Below are positions 1 to 9,665 of a stretch of DNA of 54,875 nt, in pieces (the first letter of the stretch is position 1; each line of letters begins with the position of its first letter). Made by a program: the position numbers and the translations under genes. This DNA comes from Nitrosomonas sp. Lineage in GTDB: Bacteria > Pseudomonadota > Gammaproteobacteria > Burkholderiales > Nitrosomonadaceae. The notes under the pieces are model-generated. The model was given only the letters and a program-made list of their open reading frames with translations. It did no database searches and was not told where the DNA came from. Location: positions 1 to 54,875 of the forward strand of contig BQJA01000010.1 of assembly GCA_021604405.1 (NCBI GenBank). Reading direction: 5' to 3'.

Positions 1-169
1 GCAAGCGGGCGGCGTTGCTGCGAAGGTGCTGCCCTCGCTTGCGAGTGGCGGTATGGCGATTGTCGGGTTTTTTGGTATATTGCTGGCGCTTCCGGTCAGC
101 GCGGTGCTGCTGGTTTGGTTGCGGCACATTCGCCAGCAATATTTGGAAAGTAATTTGTATCAGTCATAG
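1..169 (+). CDS. AI-2E family transporter (PerM-like), C-terminal end only
   Basis: Only the last 55 residues are inside the window; the gene begins upstream and stops with TAG at 167-169. The visible part has a hydrophobic segment (IVGFFGILLALPVSAVLLVW) followed by a basic, tyrosine-rich tail (HIRQQYLESNLYQS). This is the usual end of AI-2E/PerM family membrane proteins, where the last transmembrane helix contains a GxxLALP pattern. The stop lies 9 bp before the hda start, so the two genes are probably co-transcribed, as is common in betaproteobacteria. The substrate cannot be inferred. Confidence 0.7.
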   Translation, partial: QAGGVAAKVLPSLASGGMAIVGFFGILLALPVSAVLLVWLRHIRQQYLESNLYQS

Positions 170-178
170 GTCGTGAAA

Positions 179-856
179 ATGCGGCAATTGTTATTGGACG
201 TCGTTCCTTCTCCAGCACCAACATTGGCAAACTTCCTGCCGGGACGCAATGCCGAGCCAGTCTGTTTGTTACAACATATTTTGTCGAGCCAGGAGCGGGA
301 ACGCTTTGTTTATCTTTGGGGTGGATTGGGATGCGGCAAAAGTCATTTGTTGCAGGCAATTGTTCACGAATATTCACAAAAAAATCTAGACGCGGTATAT
401 ATTGCATGTGAAAGCCACACCGATTTTAATCTAAACATTGAAATTGACTGCGTAGCGGTCGATAACGTAGAACGCCTTGATGCGTCTGCGCAGATCAAAC
501 TATTCAATCTTTATAATCAAATTCGTGATGAAGGAACCACGCTGTTATTGGTGAGCGGTCATGCCGCGCCTGCGCAATTGGCGTTACGCCAGGATTTAGT
601 GACCCGGCTTGGCTGGGGTTTGGTATACCATATTCATGAATTAACTGAAGCGGAAAAAATAGAGGCGATGAGAAGCCATGCCGCCGACTGCGGATTTGAT
701 TTGCCGCAGGAAATTTGCGTTTATTTACTGCGGCATACGCGGCGCGATTTGCCGTCGCTAATCAATATAATTGATGCGTTGAATCGCTATTCACTATCTA
801 ATAAACGACAAATTACTATTCCAATGTTACGAAAATTATTACAAGGAACGTCATGA
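179..856 (+). CDS. hda: DnaA regulatory inactivator Hda
   Basis: Hda is a small AAA+ protein that works with the DNA-loaded beta clamp to stimulate ATP hydrolysis by DnaA and so prevent re-initiation of replication. The 225-residue protein begins MRQLLLDV, where residues 3-8 resemble the clamp-binding QL-type motif of Hda. A Walker A (GGLGCGKSH, residues 48-56) is followed by a Walker B-like strand ending VAVDNVERL, and the C-terminal lid has the sensor-2-type RRDLPSL stretch. It lacks the DNA-binding domain of DnaA. I chose ATG 179 over the in-frame GTG at 173 because homologues begin MRQLLLD and AGG at 168-170 is well spaced for it. The end overlaps the next start by ATGA. Confidence 0.9.
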   Translation: MRQLLLDVVPSPAPTLANFLPGRNAEPVCLLQHILSSQERERFVYLWGGLGCGKSHLLQAIVHEYSQKNLDAVYIACESHTDFNLNIEIDCVAVDNVERLDASAQIKLFNLYNQIRDEGTTLLLVSGHAAPAQLALRQDLVTRLGWGLVYHIHELTEAEKIEAMRSHAADCGFDLPQEICVYLLRHTRRDLPSLINIIDALNRYSLSNKRQITIPMLRKLLQGTS

Positions 857-1518
857 ACTTAGCATTATTTGATCTCGACAATACCCTGTTGGCGGGTGAT
901 AGTGATTTCCAATGGGCGCAATTTTTAATTGAGCAACGCGCGCTGGATCGGGAGTTACATGAAGCACGCAATTTGGAATTTTATGAGCAGTATAAAGCGG
1001 GAACTCTTGATATTCATGAGTTCCTTGATTTCCAATTAAAGCCGTTGGCACGTCATTCCCGCAGTCAGCTGGATGCTTGGCATCGTGAATTCATGACGAC
1101 TAAAATTCTACCGTTGATTGCCCCAGGTGCGCGCAAATTAATAGAACAGCATCAGCTTGATGGGGACTTATGTATTATTATTACCGCAACCAATAGTTTT
1201 GTTACCGCTCCCATTGCACATGCGTTGGGTATTGAACATCTCATCGCGACCGAACCGGAGCAGGCGGATGGAGAATTCACGGGTCAGGTTTCGGGGGTGC
1301 CCTGCTTCAGGGAGGGAAAAATAACGCGGTTGGAAGAATGGCTGAATCAGCATAATCTGACCTGGCTGTCATTTCTGCAAAGCTGGTTTTATAGTGATTC
1401 GTTAAATGACTTGCCTTTGCTTGGCAAAGTGACCCACCCCGTTGCGGTGGATCCGGACGCAACGCTGAGAAGCCATGCAGATGAACATGGGTGGTCGATA
1501 ATAAGTTTGCGGAATTAA
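853..1518 (+). CDS. HAD-IB family phosphatase (SerB-like hydrolase)
   Basis: This 221-residue soluble protein belongs to the haloacid dehalogenase superfamily, subfamily IB. Motif I is DLDNTLL (D7 nucleophile, D9 acid/base), motif II lies in IIITATNSF, and motif III with the metal-binding acid is FYSDSLNDLPLL near residue 190. Between motifs I and II sits the helical cap typical of phosphoserine phosphatase relatives. The substrate is unknown; relatives annotated as CicA or SerB-like act on small phosphomonoesters. The start codon overlaps the hda stop (ATGA, 853-856) and AAGGA lies just before it, so translational coupling with hda is likely. Confidence 0.85.
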   Translation: MNLALFDLDNTLLAGDSDFQWAQFLIEQRALDRELHEARNLEFYEQYKAGTLDIHEFLDFQLKPLARHSRSQLDAWHREFMTTKILPLIAPGARKLIEQHQLDGDLCIIITATNSFVTAPIAHALGIEHLIATEPEQADGEFTGQVSGVPCFREGKITRLEEWLNQHNLTWLSFLQSWFYSDSLNDLPLLGKVTHPVAVDPDATLRSHADEHGWSIISLRN

Positions 1519-1835
1519 TTGACTGGGGTTGGCTGTTTGCAGCGACCATGCATGGATATAGACGAGTGTGTTAACTGTTTTTTTTGCTGATATTCAGAAT
1601 ATGCGGGGCATACTTTCTGTTTATTCCGTCATCATGCAATAGCCGGTTCGGCGAGTGGATTGCCTTCTGAGTATGCGAAGCCCGGTAGATAAAGTGATTG
1701 ATCAAAAACTTGCGTTATATTACCCTGATCGGACCTGTTCGGATGCGGAACTATGGCTATGAATAACTGGGCTTCTGCCATATTACGTATCGATAATATT
1801 CTAATTAATTTTCATTTCATATGGGGGTCTCTTCT
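1519..1835. other. Intergenic region without recognisable gene
   Basis: This 317 bp stretch separates the HAD phosphatase from the TIGR04073 gene. It is A/T-rich toward the right end and presumably carries the promoter of the downstream gene. No RNA gene, strong hairpin followed by T residues, or conserved open frame was seen in either strand. Confidence 0.5.
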
Positions 1836-2198
1836 ATGAACAATATTTTTAGGTTACTGTTGATTACCTTTACATTAATTATTTTGTCGCCTCAGGTGGC
1901 GATGGCTTACACTTATCCGACCAAAGTCGGTGAAAAATTAGGCACTGGCATTGCCAATGTGGTAACCGGTGTTGCGGAAATTCCCAAGACCATGATAGTT
2001 ACAAGCAAGAGAGAAAATGTCGCGTATGGTATGACGGCGGGGTTCTTTACCGGCATTGTACATATGGTTGGCCGTACCTTAACAGGTGCGGTCGATGTCG
2101 TAACATTTATTGTTCCCACGACGCCAATTGTCAGGCCACCGTTTATCTGGGATGAATTTGAAAGAGAAACGACATATACCGGTTGGCGTATCCGCTGA
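1836..2198 (+). CDS. Exosortase system-associated protein, TIGR04073 family
   Basis: A 120-residue exported protein. Residues 1-24 form a signal peptide (hydrophobic LLLITFTLIILSP, cleavage after VAMA). The mature part contains the family's features: K-GEK-GTGIANVVTGVAEIPK, then GMTAGFFTGIVHMVGRTLTGAVDVVTFIVPTTP and a terminal aromatic and proline-rich piece. TIGR04073 proteins occur mostly in genomes with exosortase/PEP-CTERM export, but their role is unknown. ATG 1836 is preferred over ATG 1821 because GGGGG at 1823-1827 is spaced as a ribosome site and the signal peptide then starts normally. No exosortase or PEP-CTERM gene lies nearby. Confidence 0.75.
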   Translation: MNNIFRLLLITFTLIILSPQVAMAYTYPTKVGEKLGTGIANVVTGVAEIPKTMIVTSKRENVAYGMTAGFFTGIVHMVGRTLTGAVDVVTFIVPTTPIVRPPFIWDEFERETTYTGWRIR

Positions 2199-2370
2199 AA
2201 GCGGTATTTTTCTCTGCAATATTTTATCAACGGGCCAGGACTTCATGGATGAAGCTACCTGATTTCTGAGATAAGTACGCGCAGCACCGTTGTAAATTGT
2301 ACTTTTTCTATCTTACATTGGATGTCTTGTGCTGACGGATTTTGAGATTAATTAGAACAAGTTCTGCGTT

Positions 2371-3846
2371 GTGCTGTTTAATTACAAAAAATGTTTGATC
2401 ACAATCAGCGCTGCATTTGTCCTGAATGGCTGTGCGCTGACGGGCTCTTCATTGACTGTAACGGAAGATGCCGCTGCGCAGTTCTGCTTGGCGTTTTATC
2501 GTGACTTGGATAGCGTTGTCGCTGAACAAGGTGTCACGCCATCTCGCCCGGAACGGGTCGCAAGTTTTCCATATCTGCGTATGACACGGTTTCTGGCCAG
2601 TTATCGTCAGCAGCAATTAAATGACGCCGCGCTCCAACAATGGGTGACGCATCTGGCCGCGGCTGACCGGCAGGCACGCGCAATAGAACTGGCATCATTG
2701 AAATCAACGGCTAAATCCGGATTATACGCGGAATATGGGTCTGATTTGATGGGGACAGCTGCAGATTGCGCGCAAACACTGATGGCGAACGACCTGGCTA
2801 ATCCAGAACGCCTGGCGCTGCTGCGCAAACAGGTTGTGCCCACCAGTGAGTATCGCTTACTAAACCAGATTCTGGGTATTTATCCACTCACGAGTATTCC
2901 GGTCAGGCTGGGCGTCCATCAATACCATAAAAAAACACGGGAAATTTTTGCGCAACCGCTGGCGGCATTACCGGTGCACGGCCAGCTGCGCCGATTTCAT
3001 GTTCCCCGTCTCGATGCGATAAAACCACCGGGCGGGTTGGCGCGTGATGTGTTAGGTATTCCGGCACCCACGGCGTCGCAGTTGCAGACTTTGTTTGCAA
3101 TCCATGCACCGGTTTGGGAGATCGACGTGGTTGACCGTTATGACCTGCCAGGCAGGCCTGTCTGGCACGCTGATGGAAAACCTGGCGTTGATCATTCCGA
3201 GGCGATCATTTATCGCTATCCATCCTACACACATTGGCAGGGGGACGTCCTGCTACAACTTAATTATTTAATCTGGTTTGCCGAGCGGCCGCGGGAAAGC
3301 GCATTCGATATATTTAGTGGCCGTCTGGATGGATTGTTGTGGCGGGTGACGTTAAATACGGATGGGTCCGTACTGATCTACGATAGTGTCCATGCCTGCG
3401 GTTGTTATCATTATTTTTTTCCGTCAGCAGCATTGGCGCTGCGTTCCGGGGCGCAACAACTACCCGAGCCGCCGTTGTTGCCGCAGCCCGCCCCGGAAGT
3501 GGCAGACGGCCAAAGTCTGGTGATTCGGGTTTCTTCAGGTGCTCATTATATTCAGCGCTTGTATGTGGATACGGCATCCGGTCAGCCTTTGCGCTGGCGA
3601 GAATATCAAGAATTGTATGCGTCGCCGGTTGCGGGCGGCGCGCGCCGTAGTTTATTTCGTCCCGATGGCCTGGTCAATGGCAGTGAACGGCTAGAACGCT
3701 GGTTGCTGTGGCCGATGGGCGTTCCTTCGGCAGGTGCGATGCGAGAGCGTGGACGCCATGCTACCGCTTTTTTAGGTCGACGCCACTTTGATGATGCAGA
3801 GCTGCTCGACAACTTGTTTGAGCCGGTTTCTGCACTTGTGCATTAA
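2371..3846 (+). CDS. Large putative lipoprotein of unknown function
   Basis: A 491-residue protein that I do not recognise. It starts at GTG 2371 without a clear Shine-Dalgarno sequence and begins with a short basic stretch, a hydrophobic segment and a lipobox-like LNGC (cysteine near residue 21), so it is probably a lipoprotein. The N-terminal half is helical and alanine-rich. The C-terminal half has a block with HSEAIIYRYPSYTHW and WFAERPRESAFDIFSGRLDG, followed by VHACGCYHYFFP, a cluster of His and Cys that could bind metal. The first 80 bases after the preceding gap carry no promoter I can name. Homologues are expected among Nitrosomonadaceae, but function is open. Confidence 0.6.
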   Translation: MLFNYKKCLITISAAFVLNGCALTGSSLTVTEDAAAQFCLAFYRDLDSVVAEQGVTPSRPERVASFPYLRMTRFLASYRQQQLNDAALQQWVTHLAAADRQARAIELASLKSTAKSGLYAEYGSDLMGTAADCAQTLMANDLANPERLALLRKQVVPTSEYRLLNQILGIYPLTSIPVRLGVHQYHKKTREIFAQPLAALPVHGQLRRFHVPRLDAIKPPGGLARDVLGIPAPTASQLQTLFAIHAPVWEIDVVDRYDLPGRPVWHADGKPGVDHSEAIIYRYPSYTHWQGDVLLQLNYLIWFAERPRESAFDIFSGRLDGLLWRVTLNTDGSVLIYDSVHACGCYHYFFPSAALALRSGAQQLPEPPLLPQPAPEVADGQSLVIRVSSGAHYIQRLYVDTASGQPLRWREYQELYASPVAGGARRSLFRPDGLVNGSERLERWLLWPMGVPSAGAMRERGRHATAFLGRRHFDDAELLDNLFEPVSALVH

Positions 3847-3924
3847 AAAGGCGTATTATCCCAATTATCTAATTCTGATCATATAATAAGCGAGCATCCA
3901 CTTAAAACGACAGGGGGCACGGTT

Positions 3925-4836
3925 ATGAATATTCTGATATCGGGTGGAACGGGTTTTATCGGACAAACTCTGTGTCCAACGCTTTTAGCGGCAGGGCATT
4001 CGCTTACTGTGTTAAGTCGAACACCCGGTAAAGTTGAGAAACTATTCGGTAACCAGGTCGCGCCAATTCACACCTTGCAGGCGCTGTCGGATTCAGATCA
4101 CTTTGATGCTGTTATTAATCTCGCTGGCGCGCCTATTTTTGGTGGCAGGTGGACCAAAAAACGCAAACAGATTCTCCGTCACAGCCGTATTGGAATAACG
4201 CAGGGGCTGGTTGATTTTATCGCTCGCGCAGAAAGAAAACCCAGTGCCTTTCTCAGTGGATCCGCAATTGGTTTTTATGGCGACCAGGGCGATACGATAG
4301 TTGATGAGACTTCACCGGGCCATGATGAATTTGGCCATCGGCTTTGCGATGAATGGGAAAAAGAAGCTGAAAAAGCAAAGCTATATGGCGTCAGAGTTTG
4401 TTTGTTGCGCACTGGACTGGTTATTGGAAAAAACGGGGGGTTTTTGCAGCCCATGATATTACCCTTCAAGTTGGGCTTTGGCGGTCGGCTTGGTTCCGGA
4501 GAGCAATGGATGTCCTGGATACATATTGATGACCATGTGGCGATTTGCCAGACGTTGCTAGAAGATTCCAGCTTGGCAGGGAAATTCAATTTAACAGCGC
4601 CCAACCCGGTAACCAATCAAGTGTTTGTCAAGACATTGGCTGGATTGCTTAATCGTCCCGCATTGTTACCAGCGCCGGCATGGGCTTTGAAACTGATCCT
4701 AGGAGAAATGTCGGAACTGTTGATCGGCAGCCAGCGCGTTATCCCCAAACGAATTCTAGAAACGGGTTTCCAATATAAATTTGCCGTTATAGATGACGCA
4801 TTGAAGGATGTTCTGAAGAGCAGAGACAAGCGCTGA
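3925..4836 (+). CDS. TIGR01777 family NAD(P)-dependent epimerase (YfcH/SDR39U1-like)
   Basis: A 303-residue extended short-chain dehydrogenase of the TIGR01777 family. The N-terminus MNILISGGTGFIGQTL carries the GxxGxxG Rossmann motif, and further family blocks are visible: NLAGAPIFGGRWTKKRKQ, SGSAIGFYGDQGD (with the catalytic-type Tyr), LLRTGLVIGKNGG, and WMSWIHIDDHV. The C-terminal DUF1731-type region with GEMSELLIGSQRVIPKR is present, so the protein is full length. The ligand and physiological reaction of this family are not settled; relatives include E. coli YfcH and plant SulA/GC1-like proteins linked to division. The ribosome site AGGGGGC precedes ATG 3925. It stands as a single gene before the hydrogenase operon. 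Confidence 0.88.
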   Translation: MNILISGGTGFIGQTLCPTLLAAGHSLTVLSRTPGKVEKLFGNQVAPIHTLQALSDSDHFDAVINLAGAPIFGGRWTKKRKQILRHSRIGITQGLVDFIARAERKPSAFLSGSAIGFYGDQGDTIVDETSPGHDEFGHRLCDEWEKEAEKAKLYGVRVCLLRTGLVIGKNGGFLQPMILPFKLGFGGRLGSGEQWMSWIHIDDHVAICQTLLEDSSLAGKFNLTAPNPVTNQVFVKTLAGLLNRPALLPAPAWALKLILGEMSELLIGSQRVIPKRILETGFQYKFAVIDDALKDVLKSRDKR

Positions 4837-4929
4837 AATCGCCTATCTGACTTGCTCGTTTACAATGGCTTGCGTGATGTTAGTTTACGTGTTTGACAAC
4901 AGATCCAGTTTCGAGTTGGTTTATCGCTT

Positions 4930-6108
4930 ATGGAAAAAAACGAAACGCGTCCTTGTACTTTGTCTGCGGAGAAAGAAATCGTAGCCGTAGCCAGGAAAGA
5001 TTTTCCGGCGTTGTTTGATTCTCTGTGGGCAAATGGTTTCCGGATTCTTGGTCCCACACTGGGGGAGGGTGCTATCGTCTATGATGAATTGCATGGTGTC
5101 GACGATCTTCCCAGCGGTTGGACCGATGAGCAGGATGGCGCCACTTACCGGTTAAAAAAACGCAGTGATGAAGCGCTTTTCGGTTATAACGTAGGGCCTC
5201 ATGCCTGGAAAAAATTCCTTTTCCCGCCCAAGCTACGTTTGTGGCGGGCTGAAGCTTCCAACAATGGTTTAAATATCATCGAAGAGAAGCAGACGGAACA
5301 AAAATTCGCCTTGATCGGTGTGAAAGCGTGCGAACTGAAAGCCATCCTGATTCAGGATCAGGTTTTTCTTGGCGGAGAATATGCGGATCCAATTTACCAG
5401 AACCGCCGGAAAGACGCGTTACTCATTGCCGTCAATTGCACGCAAGCAGGAAAAACCTGTTTTTGTGTTTCGATGAATGCCGGACCGCGGGTGGAATCCG
5501 GTTTCGACCTTTGTTTAACCGAAGTACTGGCGGAAGACGCGCATTATTTCATCGTTGAAATTGGCAGCGAACAGGGCGCCGGAATTATGGCCAACGTTCC
5601 GCATAGTAACCAAACCCAAGGGGCGGAGAAGGCCATCCAGGCCATCGCGACGAATACCGCGCAGCAAATGGGCCGCGTCATGGATACGGAGAACATTCAA
5701 GCGCTGTTGCAGGACAATTTCGAACATTCCCGGTGGGATGATGTTGCCAGCCGTTGTTTGACCTGCGCCAATTGCACGATGGCGTGTCCAACCTGTTTCT
5801 GTTCGACTGTCGAAGATGTGACCGACATTACCGGCGATCATGCCGAACGCTGGCGGCAATGGGACTCGTGTTTTACCATGGATTTCACTTACATGAACCA
5901 CGGTCACGCAAGAGCCTCCGCAAAATCGCGTTACCGGCAATGGATGACGCACAAGCTATCCACCTGGTTCGATCAGTTCGGTACCTCAGGTTGTGTCGGA
6001 TGTGGCCGGTGTATTACCTGGTGTCCGGTGGCCATCGATATCACTGAGGAGGTGAGCGCTATTCGGGCAAATCAAACCGGAGGAAAACCTGCATCATCGT
6101 CATTGTAA
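4930..6108 (+). CDS. hydB: Group 3b [NiFe] hydrogenase (sulfhydrogenase) beta subunit, 4Fe-4S protein
   Basis: This 392-residue iron-sulfur subunit would pass electrons between the hydrogenase module and the flavin subunit of a cytosolic NAD(P)-linked enzyme. Two ferredoxin-type clusters are visible: [12 protein letters not shown] starting at C276 and [12 protein letters not shown] starting at C355. The N-terminal region ([25 protein letters not shown]) matches the beta subunits of sulfhydrogenases and related 4Fe-4S dicluster proteins. It is the first gene of the operon 4930-10124, with the next start 10 bp after its stop. The gene order beta, gamma, delta, alpha matches group 3b clusters. 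Confidence 0.85.
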   Translation: MEKNETRPCTLSAEKEIVAVARKDFPALFDSLWANGFRILGPTLGEGAIVYDELHGVDDLPSGWTDEQDGATYRLKKRSDEALFGYNVGPHAWKKFLFPPKLRLWRAEASNNGLNIIEEKQTEQKFALIGVKACELKAILIQDQVFLGGEYADPIYQNRRKDALLIAVNCTQAGKTCFCVSMNAGPRVESGFDLCLTEVLAEDAHYFIVEIGSEQGAGIMANVPHSNQTQGAEKAIQAIATNTAQQMGRVMDTENIQALLQDNFEHSRWDDVASRCLTCANCTMACPTCFCSTVEDVTDITGDHAERWRQWDSCFTMDFTYMNHGHARASAKSRYRQWMTHKLSTWFDQFGTSGCVGCGRCITWCPVAIDITEEVSAIRANQTGGKPASSSL

Positions 6109-6118
6109 AGGGTAAAAA

Positions 6119-6580
6119 ATGGAATTGCTGGAGAAGATCCTGGCGCAACACTCGTTCCTCAAGGATCTGGAGAAAAAATATTTGCAATTGATGGTAGGGT
6201 GCGCGTCAAATGTCCGGTTTGATGCCGGGACATTTATCTACCGCGAGCGTGAAGACGCTAACCATTTCTATATTCTCCGCGCGGGAAAAGTGGCGCTTGA
6301 AATTCATAATGGCGGTTGTGAGGCCATTACCATCGAAACGCTGGCTGCAGGTGACGTACTCGGCTGGGCGTGGCTGGTGCCGCCTTATCGTTGGCATGCG
6401 GATGCGCATGTCCTGGAGATGACTCGCGCAATCGCGCTGGATGGAAAGTGTCTGCGGGATAAATGCCGGGATGACCATCATCTGGGTTATGAACTGATGA
6501 TGCGTATTGTGCCGCTCATCACGCACCAGTTGCAGGCGACGCAACTGCAGTTGATGGATGTATACGGTGTTCGAAAATAG
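6119..6580 (+). CDS. Stand-alone cyclic-nucleotide-binding-domain protein in hydrogenase operon
   Basis: A 153-residue protein made of one Crp/cAMP-receptor-type beta-barrel domain. Recognisable parts are FDAGTFIYREREDANHFYIL, the strand RAGKVALEI, and the short loop AAGDVLGWAWLVPPYRW at the position of the ligand-binding cassette. The usual C-terminal helix-turn-helix of Crp/Fnr regulators is absent; the chain ends shortly after the long helix, so it is unlikely to bind DNA by itself. It has a good ribosome site (AAGGG) and lies between the beta and gamma subunit genes, overlapping the latter, so it is probably made with the enzyme. It may act as a regulatory or assembly partner; this is inference from context. 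Confidence 0.8.
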   Translation: MELLEKILAQHSFLKDLEKKYLQLMVGCASNVRFDAGTFIYREREDANHFYILRAGKVALEIHNGGCEAITIETLAAGDVLGWAWLVPPYRWHADAHVLEMTRAIALDGKCLRDKCRDDHHLGYELMMRIVPLITHQLQATQLQLMDVYGVRK

Positions 6581-7433
6581 ACAGGGCACTGCTGTGCCTG
6601 AATCACTGCCCAATCCTTTGCTTCCCGTTCCTTACCGGGTGCTGCAAAACAAGCGAAACACGCATGATGTTTTTACGCTGGACGTGGAACCTGTTAATGG
6701 CGGAAATTTTCCTCATTTTTTACCCGGGCAGTTCAATATGCTCTATTTCTTTGGCAAAGGCGACGCCGCTATTTCCATTAGCGGTGACCCAACAACAGAG
6801 CAACCATTTCGTCACACCATTCGGAGAGCCGGCGTCGTCACCCAGGCGCTGGAAAAATTAAAGCCGGGCGGGGTGCTGGGTATTCGCGGACCCTTCGGTG
6901 TTCCCTGGCCGGTTAAGGAAGCCGAGGGGCAGGATGTGCTGCTGGTGGCCGGCGGAATCGGTCTGGCACCGTTACGTCCGGCAATGTACACGCTGCTGGC
7001 CAACCGCGACAATTATAGGAAAATTTCCCTTTTTCACGGTGCGCGAACACCTGAGGATCTTCTTTACGTTACCGAGCTGGAACAATGGCGGAGCCGCCTT
7101 GATCTGCAGGTCTGGGTCTCAGTGGATGCCGCCACACGCAACTGGATGGGAGATGTGGGTGTTGTGACCAAATTGATCGCTAAGGCTTCCTTCGATCCAC
7201 TGAACGTGGTCGCTCTGATCTGCGGTCCAGAGATTATGATGCGATTCACCATTCAAGAATTGGAAAAAATTCAGATTAAATCCGATAAAATTTTTCTGTC
7301 TATGGAACGCAACATGAAATGTGCGGTGGGCTTTTGTGGTCACTGTCAGTACGGCCCGCATTTCTTATGTAAGGAAGGTCCGGTGTTCCGCTACGACCAG
7401 GTGCAGTCGCTGCTGGGAAAACGGGAAGTATAA
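6558..7433 (+). CDS. hydG: Group 3b [NiFe] hydrogenase gamma subunit, FAD/NAD(P)-binding
   Basis: The flavin subunit that exchanges electrons with NAD(P)H. It has a ferredoxin-reductase fold: an FAD-binding barrel (FLPGQFNMLYFF, then RHTIRRAGVVTQALEKLKPGGVLGIRGPFG), an NAD-binding domain (LLVAGGIGLAPLRPAMYTLL, VALICGPEIMMRF) and a C-terminal [2Fe-2S] site with cysteines 255, 260, 263 and 271 counted from ATG 6558. Length 291 is normal. ATG 6558 overlaps the preceding gene by 23 bp; GTG 6594, with AGGG placed just before it, is a credible alternative that removes 12 residues. The stop abuts the next ATG. Dihydroorotate dehydrogenase electron-transfer proteins look similar, but the neighbours decide the assignment. 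Confidence 0.87.
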   Translation: MYTVFENRQGTAVPESLPNPLLPVPYRVLQNKRNTHDVFTLDVEPVNGGNFPHFLPGQFNMLYFFGKGDAAISISGDPTTEQPFRHTIRRAGVVTQALEKLKPGGVLGIRGPFGVPWPVKEAEGQDVLLVAGGIGLAPLRPAMYTLLANRDNYRKISLFHGARTPEDLLYVTELEQWRSRLDLQVWVSVDAATRNWMGDVGVVTKLIAKASFDPLNVVALICGPEIMMRFTIQELEKIQIKSDKIFLSMERNMKCAVGFCGHCQYGPHFLCKEGPVFRYDQVQSLLGKREV

Positions 7434-8210
7434 ATGACGGTCAAACGCAAACCTAAATTGGCAGTTTGGAAATTTGCTTCCTGCGACGGATGTCAGTTGA
7501 GTCTGCTGGATTGCGAAGACGATTTACTGACGGTCGCCAATGAAATCGAAATCGCCAATTTTCCCGAAGCCACGCGCGCGGTGATCAAAGGTCCTTACGA
7601 TCTTTCACTGGTCGAAGGCTCTATCACGACACCGCGCGATGCTGAGCGGATTGTTAAAATTCGTCGCCAATCAAAATATCTGGTCACTATTGGTGCCTGT
7701 GCTACGGCGGGCGGTATTCAGGCGTTGCGCAATTTCAAAGATGTCAAAGATTTTATTTCTATTGTTTACGCAAACCCTGAATATATTGATACGCTGAAAA
7801 AATCCACGCCGATCGCCGACCACATTTCCGTTGATTTCGAATTGCGTGGCTGTCCCATTAACAAATACCAGTTGGTGGAAGTGATCAATGCTTTTCTCAA
7901 CCACCGGAAACCCGCGATATCGCCGCATAGTACTTGCGTCGAATGTAAGTTAAATGGAACTGTCTGTGTTATGGTCGCTCAGGGAACGCCCTGCCTGGGG
8001 CCGGTGACACATGCTGGTTGCGGTGCCATCTGTCCGTCCTACAACCGGGGATGCTATGGATGTTATGGCCCCATGGAAACCCCGAATACCAAAGCACTGA
8101 GCCGACGATGGCAGGATCTCGGCGTCGAAAAACCGGACCTGGTTCGCGCCTTCCGCGGATTCAATGCCTGGGCCGATCCTTTTCGCAAGGAAAGTGAATC
8201 GCATGAGTAA
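7434..8210 (+). CDS. hydD: Group 3b [NiFe] hydrogenase delta (small) subunit
   Basis: The small subunit that carries three iron-sulfur clusters between the NiFe site and the electron-transfer subunits. The proximal cluster ligands are seen in FASCDGCQ (C17, C20), GACATAGG and ELRGCPINK. The distal part contains [29 protein letters not shown] and RGCYGCYGP. At 258 residues without a signal peptide or twin-arginine motif, it is a cytosolic group 3 type rather than a periplasmic uptake enzyme. The ATG follows the gamma-subunit stop immediately (7431-7433), and the gene overlaps the large-subunit start by 8 bp, so the subunits are translationally linked. Confidence 0.92.
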   Translation: MTVKRKPKLAVWKFASCDGCQLSLLDCEDDLLTVANEIEIANFPEATRAVIKGPYDLSLVEGSITTPRDAERIVKIRRQSKYLVTIGACATAGGIQALRNFKDVKDFISIVYANPEYIDTLKKSTPIADHISVDFELRGCPINKYQLVEVINAFLNHRKPAISPHSTCVECKLNGTVCVMVAQGTPCLGPVTHAGCGAICPSYNRGCYGCYGPMETPNTKALSRRWQDLGVEKPDLVRAFRGFNAWADPFRKESESHE

Positions 8211-9504
8211 AGCGAAAAACTCCAGAACGCTTAAAGTCGATGTTCTTGCCCGGGTCGAAGGGGAGGGGGCGCTATACGTCAAGATCCAGGAAAATAAAGT
8301 AGCGGATGTGCAACTTAAAATCTTTGAACCGCCGCGTTTTTTTGAAGCGTTTCTCCGTGGCCGGGCGTATACCGAGGTACCGGACATCACTGCGCGTATT
8401 TGCGGCATCTGTCCTATCGCCTATATGATGAGTGCGTGCCACGCCATGGAAAACGCGATTGGCATAAAAGTCGAAGGGCAATTGCGCGAATTACGCCGAC
8501 TCATTTATTGCGGCGAGTGGATTGAAAGTCACGGTCTGCACGTTTTCATGCTGCATGCGCCGGATTTTCTGGGATACGAGGATGCCATCCAAATGGCGAA
8601 GGACCATCAGGACATCGTGAACCTGGGGCTTCAGTTAAAAAAGGTTGGCAACGAAATCGTCAGTTTTCTTGGTGGACGCGAAATCCATCCGATTAATGTG
8701 CGCGTCGGTGGATTTTATAAAGTCCCCAGGAAGTCTGATTTTAAGTTACTGGTGGAAAAGATCAAGTGGGCTCAAGATGCCTCACTGGAAGCCCTGGAAT
8801 GGCTAAAGAAGCTTCCTTTTCCCGATTTTGAGCAGGACTACGAATTCGTTTCCCTCCGGCATTCAGAGGAATATCCGTTTAATGAGGGGCGGCTAGTATC
8901 CAGTAAAGGGCTTGATATCGCCATCAGCGAATTCGGCAACCACATTGTCGAAGAACATGTATCCTATACCCATGCGTTGCATTCTGTCATAAAGGGACGA
9001 GGATCCTATTTCACCGGCCCGCTGGCCCGCTACAATTTAAATTTTGACCGTTTGCCGCCGGAAGTTAAGGAGGCAGCCCGTTCCGCGGGACTCGGTGCGA
9101 CTTGCCGGAATCCGTTTAAGAGTATTATCGTGCGGACCGTGGAAATCCTGTATGCGTTAACAGAGGCTATTCGAATCATTGAAAACTATGAGCAGCCGTC
9201 CCAACCTGCGATAAAAGCGCCGCCCTGCAAAGCGGTGGGTTATGGCTGCACCGAAGCACCCAGGGGCAGTCTTTATCACCGCTATCGGATTGATTGTGCA
9301 GGAAATGTTCTCGATGCTAATATCGTCCCGCCAACCGCGCAAAATCAAAAGCAGATTGAAAAAGATCTGTGGGAATTTATTCCGTCGCACATGAATCTAT
9401 CGGATGAAAAACTCACACGGCAATGCGAACAGGCAATCCGCAACTATGACCCGTGTATATCCTGCGCGACCCATTTTTTGCAACTGAAAATCGAGCGGGT
9501 ATAG
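8203..9504 (+). CDS. hydA: Group 3b [NiFe] hydrogenase alpha (large) subunit
   Basis: The catalytic subunit, 433 residues, which holds the NiFe(CN)2CO centre. The N-terminal metal motif is [10 protein letters not shown] with C67 and C70; the C-terminal motif is DPCISCATH with C418 and C421. Nine residues (FLQLKIERV) follow His424, the kind of tail removed by a maturation endopeptidase, and such a protease is encoded 161 bp downstream. ATG 8203 is chosen over the upstream frame opening because it gives the standard N-terminus before RVEGEG and overlaps the small-subunit stop. The position after CGIC where many families have His is Tyr74. The hyp genes needed for the active site are not in this window. 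Confidence 0.92.
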   Translation: MSKAKNSRTLKVDVLARVEGEGALYVKIQENKVADVQLKIFEPPRFFEAFLRGRAYTEVPDITARICGICPIAYMMSACHAMENAIGIKVEGQLRELRRLIYCGEWIESHGLHVFMLHAPDFLGYEDAIQMAKDHQDIVNLGLQLKKVGNEIVSFLGGREIHPINVRVGGFYKVPRKSDFKLLVEKIKWAQDASLEALEWLKKLPFPDFEQDYEFVSLRHSEEYPFNEGRLVSSKGLDIAISEFGNHIVEEHVSYTHALHSVIKGRGSYFTGPLARYNLNFDRLPPEVKEAARSAGLGATCRNPFKSIIVRTVEILYALTEAIRIIENYEQPSQPAIKAPPCKAVGYGCTEAPRGSLYHRYRIDCAGNVLDANIVPPTAQNQKQIEKDLWEFIPSHMNLSDEKLTRQCEQAIRNYDPCISCATHFLQLKIERV

Positions 9505-9665
9505 GTGCGGCCGGTTAATGGGCGATTCCACTAATCCGGGAGAAAGTTTCCGAATCCTGTGCAACTTTCGCTACGATTTCTGAAAAAAATTGCCTGTGAA
9601 TTTCTTGACGCATGTTTCCCAAAAGGCGCTGGCTATTGTTTTGAGTTATCCCGTAGAAGAATCCT

